NCBI GenBank assembly: GCA_008015155.1
Contig: SSFA01000026.1
Span: forward strand, 1 to 64,000
Origin: Thiothrix sp.
GTDB taxonomy: Bacteria; Pseudomonadota; Gammaproteobacteria; Thiotrichales; Thiotrichaceae
Reading direction: 5' to 3'
DNA: 64,000 nt
The stretch's first letter is position 1. Every line of letters starts with the position of its first letter. The position numbers were made by a program, and so were the translations under genes. A model generated the notes under the pieces. It made no database searches and was not told the DNA's origin. It saw only the letters and a program-made list of their open reading frames with translations. Positions 44,350 to 52,992 of the stretch are shown in pieces.

Positions 44350-44906
44350 AAAGCTTTTCCCTGTAAAATACGCTTAAGCGTATTGATCCCTAATTGCTGC
44401 ATGACTTGAATATTGCGCTCTGGAATCGCATCAATATTCGGATGGTGAGCGATGGCTTGTTCTAAACTGGCTTCACGTAATAGATGCAACATAGGGTAAG
44501 GTGAGCGATTAGTATAATTTTCAGCATCATCGAGTTCAGTACCTGAGAATTGGTACTGTGGATGAAAGCTAGCGATTTGTAAAATACCCTCGAAGCCTTC
44601 TTGGTAGAGCAACTCATCTGCGTCATCCAAAAAGTCATTATAGGCATAAAAATTTGTCAGGGTTTCTGGATGAATTAACAGCGTGGTCTCAACTTTATCC
44701 GCAGGTACTGCTTGTAAAGCATGTAACTCTGCTTTCAAGACTGCTAATAAAATTTCGGGTTTAGAAGCGGGTGTGACGCTAAAACGAATTACTCCTAATT
44801 GATAAGGCTTGTGAGCAAAGGGGCATAGATTATGTCCAAGCACCAGCTGTTCGATCCATTGCCGGGTTTGTACAATTACTGTCGCTGCTTGTGGATGAGC
44901 ATGCAT
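44346..44906 (-). CDS. DUF1415 family protein
   Basis: A 186-residue soluble protein of DUF1415, common in gammaproteobacteria. Conserved elements are TRQWIEQLVLGHNLCPFA, TTLLIHPETL, FSGTELDDAENYTNRSPYP and LHLLREASLEQAI. Function is unknown. It sits 2 nt after the TIR gene and overlaps the rhomboid gene by 4 nt, so it is translated with them. Confidence 0.9.
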   Translation of the reverse strand: MHAHPQAATVIVQTRQWIEQLVLGHNLCPFAHKPYQLGVIRFSVTPASKPEILLAVLKAELHALQAVPADKVETTLLIHPETLTNFYAYNDFLDDADELLYQEGFEGILQIASFHPQYQFSGTELDDAENYTNRSPYPMLHLLREASLEQAIAHHPNIDAIPERNIQVMQQLGINTLKRILQGKAL

Positions 44907-44908
44907 AC

Positions 44909-45709
44909 TTACTCCTGAAAAATATCTTGCACTAATTTTTCACCAGCTTGTAACTTGCTTTGCTGCTGGCGACGTTTCCAGACTAGATAAACAATTATGG
45001 CAAATAAGGCTAAAAAAACAGACAAAATCGCTAAATAATTACGCGACTCCTGTTTAAATTCTGGCTCAGCTGCTGAAACAGACTCTGGTGGCTTGACGAC
45101 GGGGGCCACAGTGCTCGGATAGCCATTGCCTGTAGTCGCTGGCTCAGAGGAAGAATCGGTGGGTAAATTACCTGTTTGATTCTGTTGCGAAGAGCCTGAT
45201 GGCTCTAAGGCTATCTCAATAGGGGCTTGGTCTGTATGTAAGAGTAATGATGAAAAGCTTACAGCGGCCACGATCAGCACACCTCCTAGTATTCCACCCC
45301 ATAGCCAATAAGACTTTGACTTAGCTTGATTAAATCGTCCTGAAGAATGATTTTGAACATTATCTGCATTAGGCAAAATAAAATTTGTTAAGGCATGAAA
45401 TTGCCCTAACTCACGCGGCAGAGGTGTTTGATCAAGCAGAATGGGCACGACGCGCTTCTGCATAGAAATTGCAATGCTCCACTCACGTTCAACCCACTCT
45501 GATAACTGAGCATGCACGCTCCAAAATACGAGTACCCGCTCAGCTTCAGCTAATTGGGTACGGATGACATCCTCCCAACGATCCCCATAGCGAATATCAT
45601 CGAGATCGCGAAAAACATCGGCACCGCCTGCTTCCAATAATTCAACGGCTTTCTCGACTTGTGTGCTGTCTTTTCGTGAATAGGAGACGAAAACAGTTCG
45701 TCGACTCAT
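44909..45709 (-). CDS. TIR-domain protein with two transmembrane helices
   Basis: A 266-residue protein. The N-terminal TIR domain (3 to about 115) has VFVSYSRKDST, FRDLDDIRYGDRW and SEWVEREWS, in which Glu76 occupies the NADase catalytic position. Membrane helices follow at about 137-157 and 224-244, separated by a Ser/Pro/Thr-rich loop of about 65 residues that should be periplasmic; the tail is Lys/Arg/Gln-rich. TIR domains bind or cleave NAD+ or act as adaptors. It heads the operon TIR-DUF1415-rhomboid. A defence or signalling role is possible but not shown. Confidence 0.9.
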   Translation of the reverse strand: MSRRTVFVSYSRKDSTQVEKAVELLEAGGADVFRDLDDIRYGDRWEDVIRTQLAEAERVLVFWSVHAQLSEWVEREWSIAISMQKRVVPILLDQTPLPRELGQFHALTNFILPNADNVQNHSSGRFNQAKSKSYWLWGGILGGVLIVAAVSFSSLLLHTDQAPIEIALEPSGSSQQNQTGNLPTDSSSEPATTGNGYPSTVAPVVKPPESVSAAEPEFKQESRNYLAILSVFLALFAIIVYLVWKRRQQQSKLQAGEKLVQDIFQE

Positions 45710-45800
45710 GCTTAATCCTCGCTTGCATACAGCACTTTAGCAATACTGTATTACAAGCATAGCGTAAAGCTTGTCAACTACGTAGGTATGAAATAGGCAG

Positions 45801-48506
45801 TTAATGTTTGCTATTACTGGTATTGTTCAGGCGTTTGGTAACCACAACGATACTGTCATCCATTTCGCTTTTTTGCCGCTCAAAACCTAAACGATTCATT
45901 AAGCGCAACATCCCAGCATTTTCGGCGAGGACTTCCCCAATAATCGTACTCAAGCCTCGGTTACGTGCTGTATCGATTAGAATTTCCATCAATAAGCCAC
46001 CTAAGCCACGTCCTTGCCACGTATCAGCAATCACTAGGGCAAACTCACAACTTTTACGATCAGGATTAATCGAGTAGCGGCACACCCCTACCTCTTTATC
46101 AATCCCATCTTCACGAGCTACCGCCACGAAAGCGATTTCACGGTCATAATCAATTTGCGTAAAACGCACCAACATATCGGGAGTAAGCTCACGCAGCGAT
46201 TGCATAAAGCGCATGTAACGCGACTCGCGCGAAAGATTGCGGACAAACTCCTGCTCCATCTCAGCATCTTCAGGGCGAATAGGACGAATAAGAATATTAG
46301 TGCCATCTGCTAGCTGTTGCTGTTTGACCAGATCATTCGGATAAGGATGAATCGCCATGTGATCATAACGCTGGGCTGCACCTTTTGGATAAGCAACTGT
46401 AAAGCGAGCATCGACAGCGACTGCACCCTCTGGGCTAGCCATTAAGGGGTTAATGTCCATTTCGACAATTTCTGGCAGCTCACAAACCATTTCAGATACA
46501 CGCTGTAAGACTTGGCGCAAGGCAGGGAAATTAACCTCTGGCATATTGCGGAATTCGACTAACATGCGAGCAGCTCGAGTCCGACAGATCATTTTTTTGA
46601 TCATATACTCGTTTAAAGGCGGTAAGGCGACTGCACAATCACGATGCACCTCAACGGCGGTACCACCGGTACCAAAGCTAATCACTGGGCCAAACACTGG
46701 ATCACGCACTACTCCGATCATTAGCTCACGCGCTGCAGCACTGTGATACATGCGCTCTACTGTAATACCTTCAATCCGTGCTTCTGGCATCGCCTTGGCA
46801 GTCGCTTCCGTCAGCTCCTGATAGACACTACGCACCGTACGCGCACTATTAATATTTAAGCGCACACCGTTCACATCTGATTTGTGCATGATATCGGGTG
46901 AGCTAACTTTCATGACTACGGGAAAGCCCACTGATTCAGCTGCAACCAAGGCCTCAGCCGGGCTACGTGTCAGAATCGTTGGTAAAGAGGGAATACGGAA
47001 AGCTGATAAAATCGCCCGCGATTCAGTAGTCGACAGTGCCCGTCGCCCTTCTGCTAGCACACTTTCAATAATAAGGCGTGCGCCTTCAATATCTGGCTCA
47101 GAACTTTGTGTTTCCACAGAAGCTGGTACTTGCATCAACATTTTTTGATTACTGCGATACGATGCCAAATAGGAAAAGGCTTCTACTGCTGATTCTGGCG
47201 CTGGAAAATGGGGAACCTTAGCCTTAGATAAAATCTCGCGCCCCGGTTCCACTTGGGAATTACCCATCCAACAAGCTAGTAAGGGCTTTTTAAACTTAGC
47301 TTTGGCTTGCACCACGACTTCAGCAACTGCTGCTGGGTCTGTCATAGCCTGTGGGGTAAGCATGACTAATACCCCATCTACAGAGTCATCAGCCAAACAG
47401 ATATCTAATACGGCGGCATAACGCTCAGGGGTCGCATCACCTAAAATATCCACTGGATTGCCATGTGACCAAGCAGCTGGCAAAATTTTATTTAGAGCAG
47501 TGACCGTTGCCGTTGATAACTTAGGAATCCGCAAATTCATTTCAACGGCACGATCAGTCGCCATTACACCTGGGCCACCGCCATTGGTTACAATCATCAG
47601 GCGATTTTGTGTAACTGTCATCCCTGAGGAGAGAATTTCGGCGGCTGCGAACAACTGAGTGATTGATTTGACTCGAACTACACCCGCACGCTCTAGCGCT
47701 GCATCAAAAGCATCGTCACCACCTACAATCGCACCGGTATGGGAACTGGCTGCACGAGAACCCTCTTCATAACGACCGGCTTTCAATACAATGACGGGTT
47801 TCATACGTGAAGCTGCTCGTAAGCCACTCATGAAGCTACGGGCATCGTGAATCCCTTCGATATATAACAAGATGCTGTCAGTTTTAGGGTCTAATGCGAG
47901 GTAATCAAGCACATCACCAAAATCAACATCCGCCGCATCACCCAAAGTGACTACGGTTGAAAATCCGACTTGGCGAGTGCTCGCCCAATCTAAAATCGCC
48001 GTACAAACTGCGCCTGATTGGGAAACTAAGGCTAAATTACCTGCTTGAGCTTGGCTTTTACTAAAAGTTAAATTTAATCCTGCCGAGGGACGCATGACTC
48101 CAAGGCAATTAGGACCAATTAAATGCATGCCATAATGATGGATCAATTCCATCATATCTTTTTCCATGCGCTTACCGCGCGCGCCCGTTTCACTGAAACC
48201 TGCCGAGAGAACAATAACGCCCTTAATGCCATGCTCACCGCATTGTTTAACAATTTCAGTAACCGTGCGCGCAGGCGTGGCTATGATGGCTAACTCAATC
48301 GGATCGGCAATGAGTGGAAGTCCTGCATAGCAAGTCAAACCGTGTACCGTTTCATGCTTTGGATTAATCGGGAAGATCTTCCCTTGATAGCCAGCTGCAA
48401 GTAAATTTTGCAAGACGAGGGAGCCGACTGCATTAGGTCGTTCTGTGGCGCCGAAAATAGCAATCGCTGAAGGCGCGAATAATTGATTTAGGTAATGGTG
48501 ACCCAT
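45801..48506 (-). CDS. Pat-type bifunctional acyl-CoA-synthetase-like / GNAT lysine acetyltransferase
   Basis: A 901-residue protein. The N-terminal 700 residues are an ADP-forming acyl-CoA-synthetase-like region: CoA-binding (IAIFGATERPNAVGS), succinyl-CoA-ligase-like (LALVSQSGAVCTAILDW) and ATP-grasp (GFPVVMKVSSPDIMHKSDV). The C-terminal GNAT domain (about 730-890) has FALVIADTWQGRGLGGLLME. This matches protein lysine acetyltransferases such as Pat/PatZ. The first half is usually regulatory. It is divergent from a deacetylase-family gene across a 120-bp region with a 16-bp palindrome. Confidence 0.93.
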   Translation of the reverse strand: MGHHYLNQLFAPSAIAIFGATERPNAVGSLVLQNLLAAGYQGKIFPINPKHETVHGLTCYAGLPLIADPIELAIIATPARTVTEIVKQCGEHGIKGVIVLSAGFSETGARGKRMEKDMMELIHHYGMHLIGPNCLGVMRPSAGLNLTFSKSQAQAGNLALVSQSGAVCTAILDWASTRQVGFSTVVTLGDAADVDFGDVLDYLALDPKTDSILLYIEGIHDARSFMSGLRAASRMKPVIVLKAGRYEEGSRAASSHTGAIVGGDDAFDAALERAGVVRVKSITQLFAAAEILSSGMTVTQNRLMIVTNGGGPGVMATDRAVEMNLRIPKLSTATVTALNKILPAAWSHGNPVDILGDATPERYAAVLDICLADDSVDGVLVMLTPQAMTDPAAVAEVVVQAKAKFKKPLLACWMGNSQVEPGREILSKAKVPHFPAPESAVEAFSYLASYRSNQKMLMQVPASVETQSSEPDIEGARLIIESVLAEGRRALSTTESRAILSAFRIPSLPTILTRSPAEALVAAESVGFPVVMKVSSPDIMHKSDVNGVRLNINSARTVRSVYQELTEATAKAMPEARIEGITVERMYHSAAARELMIGVVRDPVFGPVISFGTGGTAVEVHRDCAVALPPLNEYMIKKMICRTRAARMLVEFRNMPEVNFPALRQVLQRVSEMVCELPEIVEMDINPLMASPEGAVAVDARFTVAYPKGAAQRYDHMAIHPYPNDLVKQQQLADGTNILIRPIRPEDAEMEQEFVRNLSRESRYMRFMQSLRELTPDMLVRFTQIDYDREIAFVAVAREDGIDKEVGVCRYSINPDRKSCEFALVIADTWQGRGLGGLLMEILIDTARNRGLSTIIGEVLAENAGMLRLMNRLGFERQKSEMDDSIVVVTKRLNNTSNSKH

Positions 48507-48562
48507 TATTAAAACCTCTATGATAGCTCTCTGGAGACCGAGAACTAATAAAAACCGCTAGT

Positions 48563-48578
48563 ACGTTTTTGAAAACGT
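48563..48578. promoter_or_regulatory. 16-bp palindrome in the Pat/HDAC intergenic region
   Basis: acgtttt-tg-aaaacgt is a perfect 7+7 bp inverted repeat about midway between the divergent start codons. It resembles LacI/GalR-type operators and could co-regulate both genes. It is less likely a terminator, because both genes point away. Confidence 0.55.
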
Positions 48579-48626
48579 CTTTTTGTGCACTGCAACATAT
48601 ATTACTCCCTATAGACAGAAAAAACT

Positions 48627-49559
48627 ATGACAGCAGCAGTAATTAGTCATCAAAAGTGTTCACTTCACGATAATGGGAATCCCTATCACCCAGAATCACC
48701 TGAACGGATCGATGCGATTAATAATCGCATGATTACCTCGGGGGTCGATTGGATTACCCGTCATTATGATGCACAAATGGCGACCCGTGAGCAGTTACTT
48801 CGGGTCCATGAAAGCCATTATATCGACAAAATTTTCGAAACTGCGCCCCATGATGACAGCATTGTTGACCTCGATGGTGACACCGGTATGAATAAGCATA
48901 GCTTAGAAGCCGCTTTATATTCAGCCGGTGCAGCAGCACAAGCTGTTGATTTAGTCATGACCACTAACTACAAACATGTCTTTTGCGCAACACGTCCACC
49001 TGGGCATCATGCCGGACGCGCACATTCCGGTGGTTTCTGTTTGTTCAACAATGTTGCTGTCGGTGCGGCGCACGCGATGGTTCAATATGGACTTGAGAGA
49101 ATTGTAATCGTCGATTTTGATGTCCATCATGGAGATGGAACGGAGTCCATTTTTATTAATGACCCCCGAGTCTTATTCTGCTCTTCTTTTCAACATCCTT
49201 TTTATCCATTTACTGGAGCAGACACCCGCGCCATTAATATCCGCAATTTACCAATGAAAGCGGGTACGCGCTCCGGTGAATGGCGTGATCAAGTACGCGA
49301 GCAATGGATTCCATCTTGGCTTGAGTATCAACCTGAATTAATTATGATTTCAGCGGGCTTTGACTCTCATCTTGAAGATGATATGGGTGGGTTTAATTTA
49401 GTCGAAGCTGATTATGTGTGGATTACCCGCGAACTCTGCCAAATCGCCAGAGATTGTGGACATAATCGGGTGGTGTCCTGTTTAGAAGGTGGATATGACT
49501 TATCTTCTTTAGGCCGCAGTGTAGCAGCCCATGTTAAAGAACTCGCTGAGTTCCACTAA
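48627..49559 (+). CDS. Histone-deacetylase-family deacylase
   Basis: A 310-residue zinc amidohydrolase of the HDAC/acetoin-utilisation/APAH superfamily. The zinc and catalytic motifs are GHHAGRAHSGGFCLFNNVAVG, IVDFDVHHGDGT and the C-terminal EGGYDLSSLG. Bacterial members remove acetyl groups from lysine or polyamines. Beside the Pat-type acetyltransferase it is likely the reverse activity, or a polyamine deacetylase. Full length; hairpin follows. Confidence 0.94.
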   Translation: MTAAVISHQKCSLHDNGNPYHPESPERIDAINNRMITSGVDWITRHYDAQMATREQLLRVHESHYIDKIFETAPHDDSIVDLDGDTGMNKHSLEAALYSAGAAAQAVDLVMTTNYKHVFCATRPPGHHAGRAHSGGFCLFNNVAVGAAHAMVQYGLERIVIVDFDVHHGDGTESIFINDPRVLFCSSFQHPFYPFTGADTRAINIRNLPMKAGTRSGEWRDQVREQWIPSWLEYQPELIMISAGFDSHLEDDMGGFNLVEADYVWITRELCQIARDCGHNRVVSCLEGGYDLSSLGRSVAAHVKELAEFH

Positions 49560-49570
49560 ACCTAATACAA

Positions 49571-49595
49571 AAGGGATAAGCCGCGCCTATCCCTT
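49571..49595. terminator. Hairpin between HDAC-family gene and metF
   Basis: Perfect 8-bp stem (aagggata / tatccctt) with a 9-nt loop lies between convergent genes. No strong T-run beyond the TT of the stem. Confidence 0.6.
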
Positions 49596-49623
49596 CCATA
49601 AACTCCTCTCCTCCGAAGTCTTT

Positions 49624-50484
49624 TTAAGCCGCCATTTTAAAATAAGGCTGCTCATCCCAAGCTAAAGGCAAGCCCAATTGATGGGCTACTTCAAACGTGA
49701 GACTGGGAATATTTAAAGTGTAGAAGTGTAACTGATTAACCCCTTCGTTCATCAATTTTTCGCATAAATCAACGGCTAATTCAATCCCTAGTTTCTTTTG
49801 CTCTTGGCTACCTGCTACGGTGCCTTCAAATACTTTGTGTAAACCTGCAGGCACAGTCGCTCCACAACGAGCACTAAAAGAAATGACTTTATCAAAATCA
49901 TGTACAGGTAAAATGCCTGGCACTAAAGGCTGTTCAATACCCATTTTTACAGCTGCATCGCGGAAACGTAAAAACATATCAGGCTCAAAGAAATATTGAG
50001 TCAAAGCCCGCTTTGACCCAGCATCGAGTTTGCGCTTTAGTTGTTTTAAGTCTGCCTCTAAACTAGCTGCCTTTGGATGCACTTCTGGATAAGCAGCTAC
50101 ACTAATATCAAAATCAGCTACTGTGCGCAGTAAATGCACCATATCCGCGACATCACTAAGCCCACCCTCGGTCAGATCCGCATCACCCCGTAAAGCTACA
50201 ATCCGTTGCACACCATTTTCTTTAAAGCGCTGAGCTAAAGCTAACAACGATTCGCGAGTATGCCCTGCAGCCGTTAAGTGAGCAGCGACTGGTACATGGC
50301 ATTCGCGCTGCATATTGAAGACCGTATCTAAACTGTGATCGCGCTCGCTGCCCAAAGCACCATAAGTCACTGAAAAGAAAGCAGGCTTGAGCATTTCTAA
50401 TTGCCCGATATTCCGCCACAAAGTACGTTCCATTTTTGGAGTTTTTGGTGGGAAAAATTCAAAGGACAATATTGGGCTAGTCAT
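49624..50484 (-). CDS. metF: 5,10-Methylenetetrahydrofolate reductase
   Basis: Makes 5-methyl-THF for methionine synthesis, using FAD and NAD(P)H. The 286-residue TIM barrel begins SPILSFEFFPPKT and has SVTYGALGSERD, VPVAAHLTAAG, IVALRGD and TQYFFEPDMFLRF. Full length. It is divergent from metR, the usual activator arrangement. Confidence 0.97.
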   Translation of the reverse strand: MTSPILSFEFFPPKTPKMERTLWRNIGQLEMLKPAFFSVTYGALGSERDHSLDTVFNMQRECHVPVAAHLTAAGHTRESLLALAQRFKENGVQRIVALRGDADLTEGGLSDVADMVHLLRTVADFDISVAAYPEVHPKAASLEADLKQLKRKLDAGSKRALTQYFFEPDMFLRFRDAAVKMGIEQPLVPGILPVHDFDKVISFSARCGATVPAGLHKVFEGTVAGSQEQKKLGIELAVDLCEKLMNEGVNQLHFYTLNIPSLTFEVAHQLGLPLAWDEQPYFKMAA

Positions 50485-50542
50485 ACAAAAAATCTCATCA
50501 TCACAGTTGTTATCGTGAAGCTATTTTCCTATGCTAGGCTGA

Positions 50543-50556
50543 TGAAAGCAATTTCA
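50543..50556. promoter_or_regulatory. Candidate MetR-binding palindrome
   Basis: tgaaagcaatttca lies between divergent metF and metR. E. coli MetR binds TGAA-N5-TTCA; here the spacer is N6, so the match is imperfect. Position favours autoregulation and metF control. Confidence 0.45.
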
Positions 50557-50587
50557 ACTTTATCAACAAAAAATTGAATTTTATTGA

Positions 50588-51505
50588 ATGAACCTGCAGC
50601 GCAAACATTTAGAGCTTATCCAAGCTTTACAAACGAGTGAAACTTTAGCCGCCGCCGCTACTAAACTACATATGACACCCTCCGCCTTATCACACCAACT
50701 CGGCGAATTGGAAGAGCGGGTAGGTTTAGCCGTGGTCAATCGCAAGGCCAAGCCTTTGCATCTAACAGCGGCAGGCAAACGCTTGTTTGAAACGGCTCAA
50801 GATATTTTGCCTCGTTTTGACCGTTTAGAAGCTGATTTAACTCGACAAGTGAAGGGCTTGGGTGGACGTTTAAGCATCGCGATTGACTGCCATTCTTGCT
50901 ATCTATGGCTGTTACCCACTTTAGATCAATTTCGCCGCCAATGGCCGGACGTTGAATTGGATTTATCTGGGGGGTTCAGTTTTGATAGCTTGCAAGCTCT
51001 CGCAGCGGGTGATTTAGATTTTGTGATTACCGCTGACCCTGAGCCACTGAATGGCATCACTTATATTCCACTCTTTCAATACGAGTCGATGCTCATTTTA
51101 CCCCTTGATCACCCCTTGTCGCAGGTAGAAGAAATTCAGCCAGCCATGCTAAAAGAGCAAACTCTAATTATTTACCCTGTACCACCGCGCAAAATGGATA
51201 TTTTCCGCTTATTCCTGCGCCCTGCAGATATTGAACCAGCGCATATCCGCCACAGTGAGTTGACCGTGATGATGGTAGCCTTAGTCGCTAGTGGACGCGG
51301 CTTATGCAGCCTGCCAAATTGGGCAGCGGATGAGTATATCGACCGAAACTTTGTAACTGCACGCTCTTTAGGGCAAGGCATCTTTAATACTTTACATGCC
51401 GCCGTGCGTGAAGAGAGCCTGCAATTAACTTATATGCAAGATTTTCTACTACTTGCTAAGGATTTGCCATTTTCTACTTTGAAGGGGATAGCTCGACCTG
51501 CCTAA
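50588..51505 (+). CDS. metR: LysR-type methionine regulator MetR
   Basis: A 305-residue transcription factor: N-terminal winged HTH (LQRKHLELIQALQTSETLAA, then MTPSALSHQLGELE) and a C-terminal substrate-binding domain with IAIDCHSCYLWLLPTLDQF, which is characteristic of MetR that binds homocysteine. It diverges from metF, a known target. Operator-like palindrome in the gap. Confidence 0.93.
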   Translation: MNLQRKHLELIQALQTSETLAAAATKLHMTPSALSHQLGELEERVGLAVVNRKAKPLHLTAAGKRLFETAQDILPRFDRLEADLTRQVKGLGGRLSIAIDCHSCYLWLLPTLDQFRRQWPDVELDLSGGFSFDSLQALAAGDLDFVITADPEPLNGITYIPLFQYESMLILPLDHPLSQVEEIQPAMLKEQTLIIYPVPPRKMDIFRLFLRPADIEPAHIRHSELTVMMVALVASGRGLCSLPNWAADEYIDRNFVTARSLGQGIFNTLHAAVREESLQLTYMQDFLLLAKDLPFSTLKGIARPA

Positions 51506-51509
51506 ATGA

Positions 51510-52415
51510 CTAATGTGCTGCCTGCTTTTCCCGATGAAAGACATACAAGCCGGAACCCACTAAAATAGCACTGCCTATCCAAGTATTTAGTGTGGGGATA
51601 TCACCAAATAGCCACCAGCCTAAAACTGCAGCTGAAATTAATTCCGTATATTGAAAACCTGCTAAGACCGAAGCATCCGCGTACTGAAAAGCTTTAGTCA
51701 CCATCACATGCCCAACTGAAGCTAAAATCCCAACTAGAATTAACTGCTGCCATTGCCAAAGCTCTGGCCACTGCATCGTAAACGCATGCAACTGAAAGGG
51801 CTGCATGAGAATAATAATAAGCAAAATCATTAAAGAGCCAAAAACTCCCGAATAAAACTGCATGGTAAATACGGAGACACCCTTCTGTGTTGCACTAGAG
51901 CGAGCCAATTTACGGGTGATTAGTAAATAGAAAGCAAAGCCCAAAGCGGCTATTAAGGGCAAAATTGCAATACTGCCAAAAGGTGAGCGTCCTGGCTGAA
52001 TAATAATCAGTGCACCTATCATGCCAACACCAACTGCGGACAAGCGCCGCCAACCTATTTTCTCCCCTAACATCCACGGTGCTAACAAGGTCACGAGCAA
52101 GGGCATGGTGAAAAAAATCGCTAACGCATCGACTTGCGGCATCACTTGAATCGCGGCAAAGAAACACAAAGTCGAGCTACAAATTCCTAACGCTCGCCAA
52201 AGATGCAAACGCAGCTCTTGACCACGGGGCAGATATAACTCACGCCAAACAAACGGCAAAAGAAACAAACTCTGAAAACCAAAGCGAGCCAATACAATAC
52301 TAGCGGCCGCAATTGTGTCGCCCATGACTTTGGCAGCAGCATCCATCGCTGGCAGCAAAATCACACCTAAGGCCATGAGTTGAATACCCAGAGCTTGATC
52401 TTTTGCCTGAGTCAT
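51510..52415 (-). CDS. EamA/DMT-family transporter
   Basis: A 301-residue inner-membrane protein with ten helices in two EamA repeats: LGVILLPAMDAAAKVMGD in the first and PFGSIAILPLIAALGFAFYL in the second. It exports metabolites; the substrate is unknown. It follows the peroxiredoxin gene by 7 nt on the same strand, so co-transcription is likely. Confidence 0.9.
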   Translation of the reverse strand: MTQAKDQALGIQLMALGVILLPAMDAAAKVMGDTIAAASIVLARFGFQSLFLLPFVWRELYLPRGQELRLHLWRALGICSSTLCFFAAIQVMPQVDALAIFFTMPLLVTLLAPWMLGEKIGWRRLSAVGVGMIGALIIIQPGRSPFGSIAILPLIAALGFAFYLLITRKLARSSATQKGVSVFTMQFYSGVFGSLMILLIIILMQPFQLHAFTMQWPELWQWQQLILVGILASVGHVMVTKAFQYADASVLAGFQYTELISAAVLGWWLFGDIPTLNTWIGSAILVGSGLYVFHREKQAAH

Positions 52416-52422
52416 ACAAGGT

Positions 52423-52899
52423 TTAGAGAGCGCTTAAAACTACTTCCGCTTTACTCACTTCGAAACTATTCGGTGCTTCGACATTAAGCAGTTTAACGAC
52501 GCCATCTTCTAGCACCATAGCATAACGTTGTGAGCGGGTACCACCAAAATCACCCGTTTCTAACACTAAGCCAAGCGCCTTTGTTAGAGCTCCACCGCCA
52601 TCAGCAATCATCGTCAAATTTTCAGCATTTTGAGCCTGACCCCAAGCTTGCATGACAAAAGCATCATTCACTGATAGACAGGCAATCATATCGACACCTT
52701 TTGCTTTTAAGTCATCAGCATGAACCACATAGCCGGGCAAATGGGCTGCTGAACAGGTCGGGGTAAAAGCACCTGGTAGAGCGAAAAGCACGACTTTTTT
52801 CCCACCGAATAAATCGACAGTGTTAATCTTTTTATGCCCTTCTGCACTCGCCACTGTTACATCAACGGCTGGAATTTTTTCACCAACTTGAATCATCAT
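52423..52899 (-). CDS. Prx5-type peroxiredoxin
   Basis: A 158-residue thiol peroxidase. The peroxidatic Cys49 lies in LPGAFTPTCSAAHLPGYV. An additional Cys in IACLSVNDAF is present, but the C-terminal resolving Cys of human Prx5 is not, so reduction by glutathione/glutaredoxin is likely. Two consecutive ATGs (52899, 52896) follow AGGAGAGC; the second has the better spacing. It is next to an NADPH-quinone reductase and a DMT transporter. Confidence 0.93.
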   Translation of the reverse strand: MMIQVGEKIPAVDVTVASAEGHKKINTVDLFGGKKVVLFALPGAFTPTCSAAHLPGYVVHADDLKAKGVDMIACLSVNDAFVMQAWGQAQNAENLTMIADGGGALTKALGLVLETGDFGGTRSQRYAMVLEDGVVKLLNVEAPNSFEVSKAEVVLSAL

Positions 52900-52992
52900 G
52901 CTCTCCTAGGTTTGTAGTTAATTAAGCTATTTTAAATCAGCACTAGTATTAAAACATAAAACGCTCTTCTGCACGCCGTACGACTTAAACAC

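Noticed and set aside
44909..49559. Defence island or mobile element around TIR and Pat genes
   Set aside because: No integrase, transposase, restriction genes or composition shift were seen; flanks are housekeeping genes.
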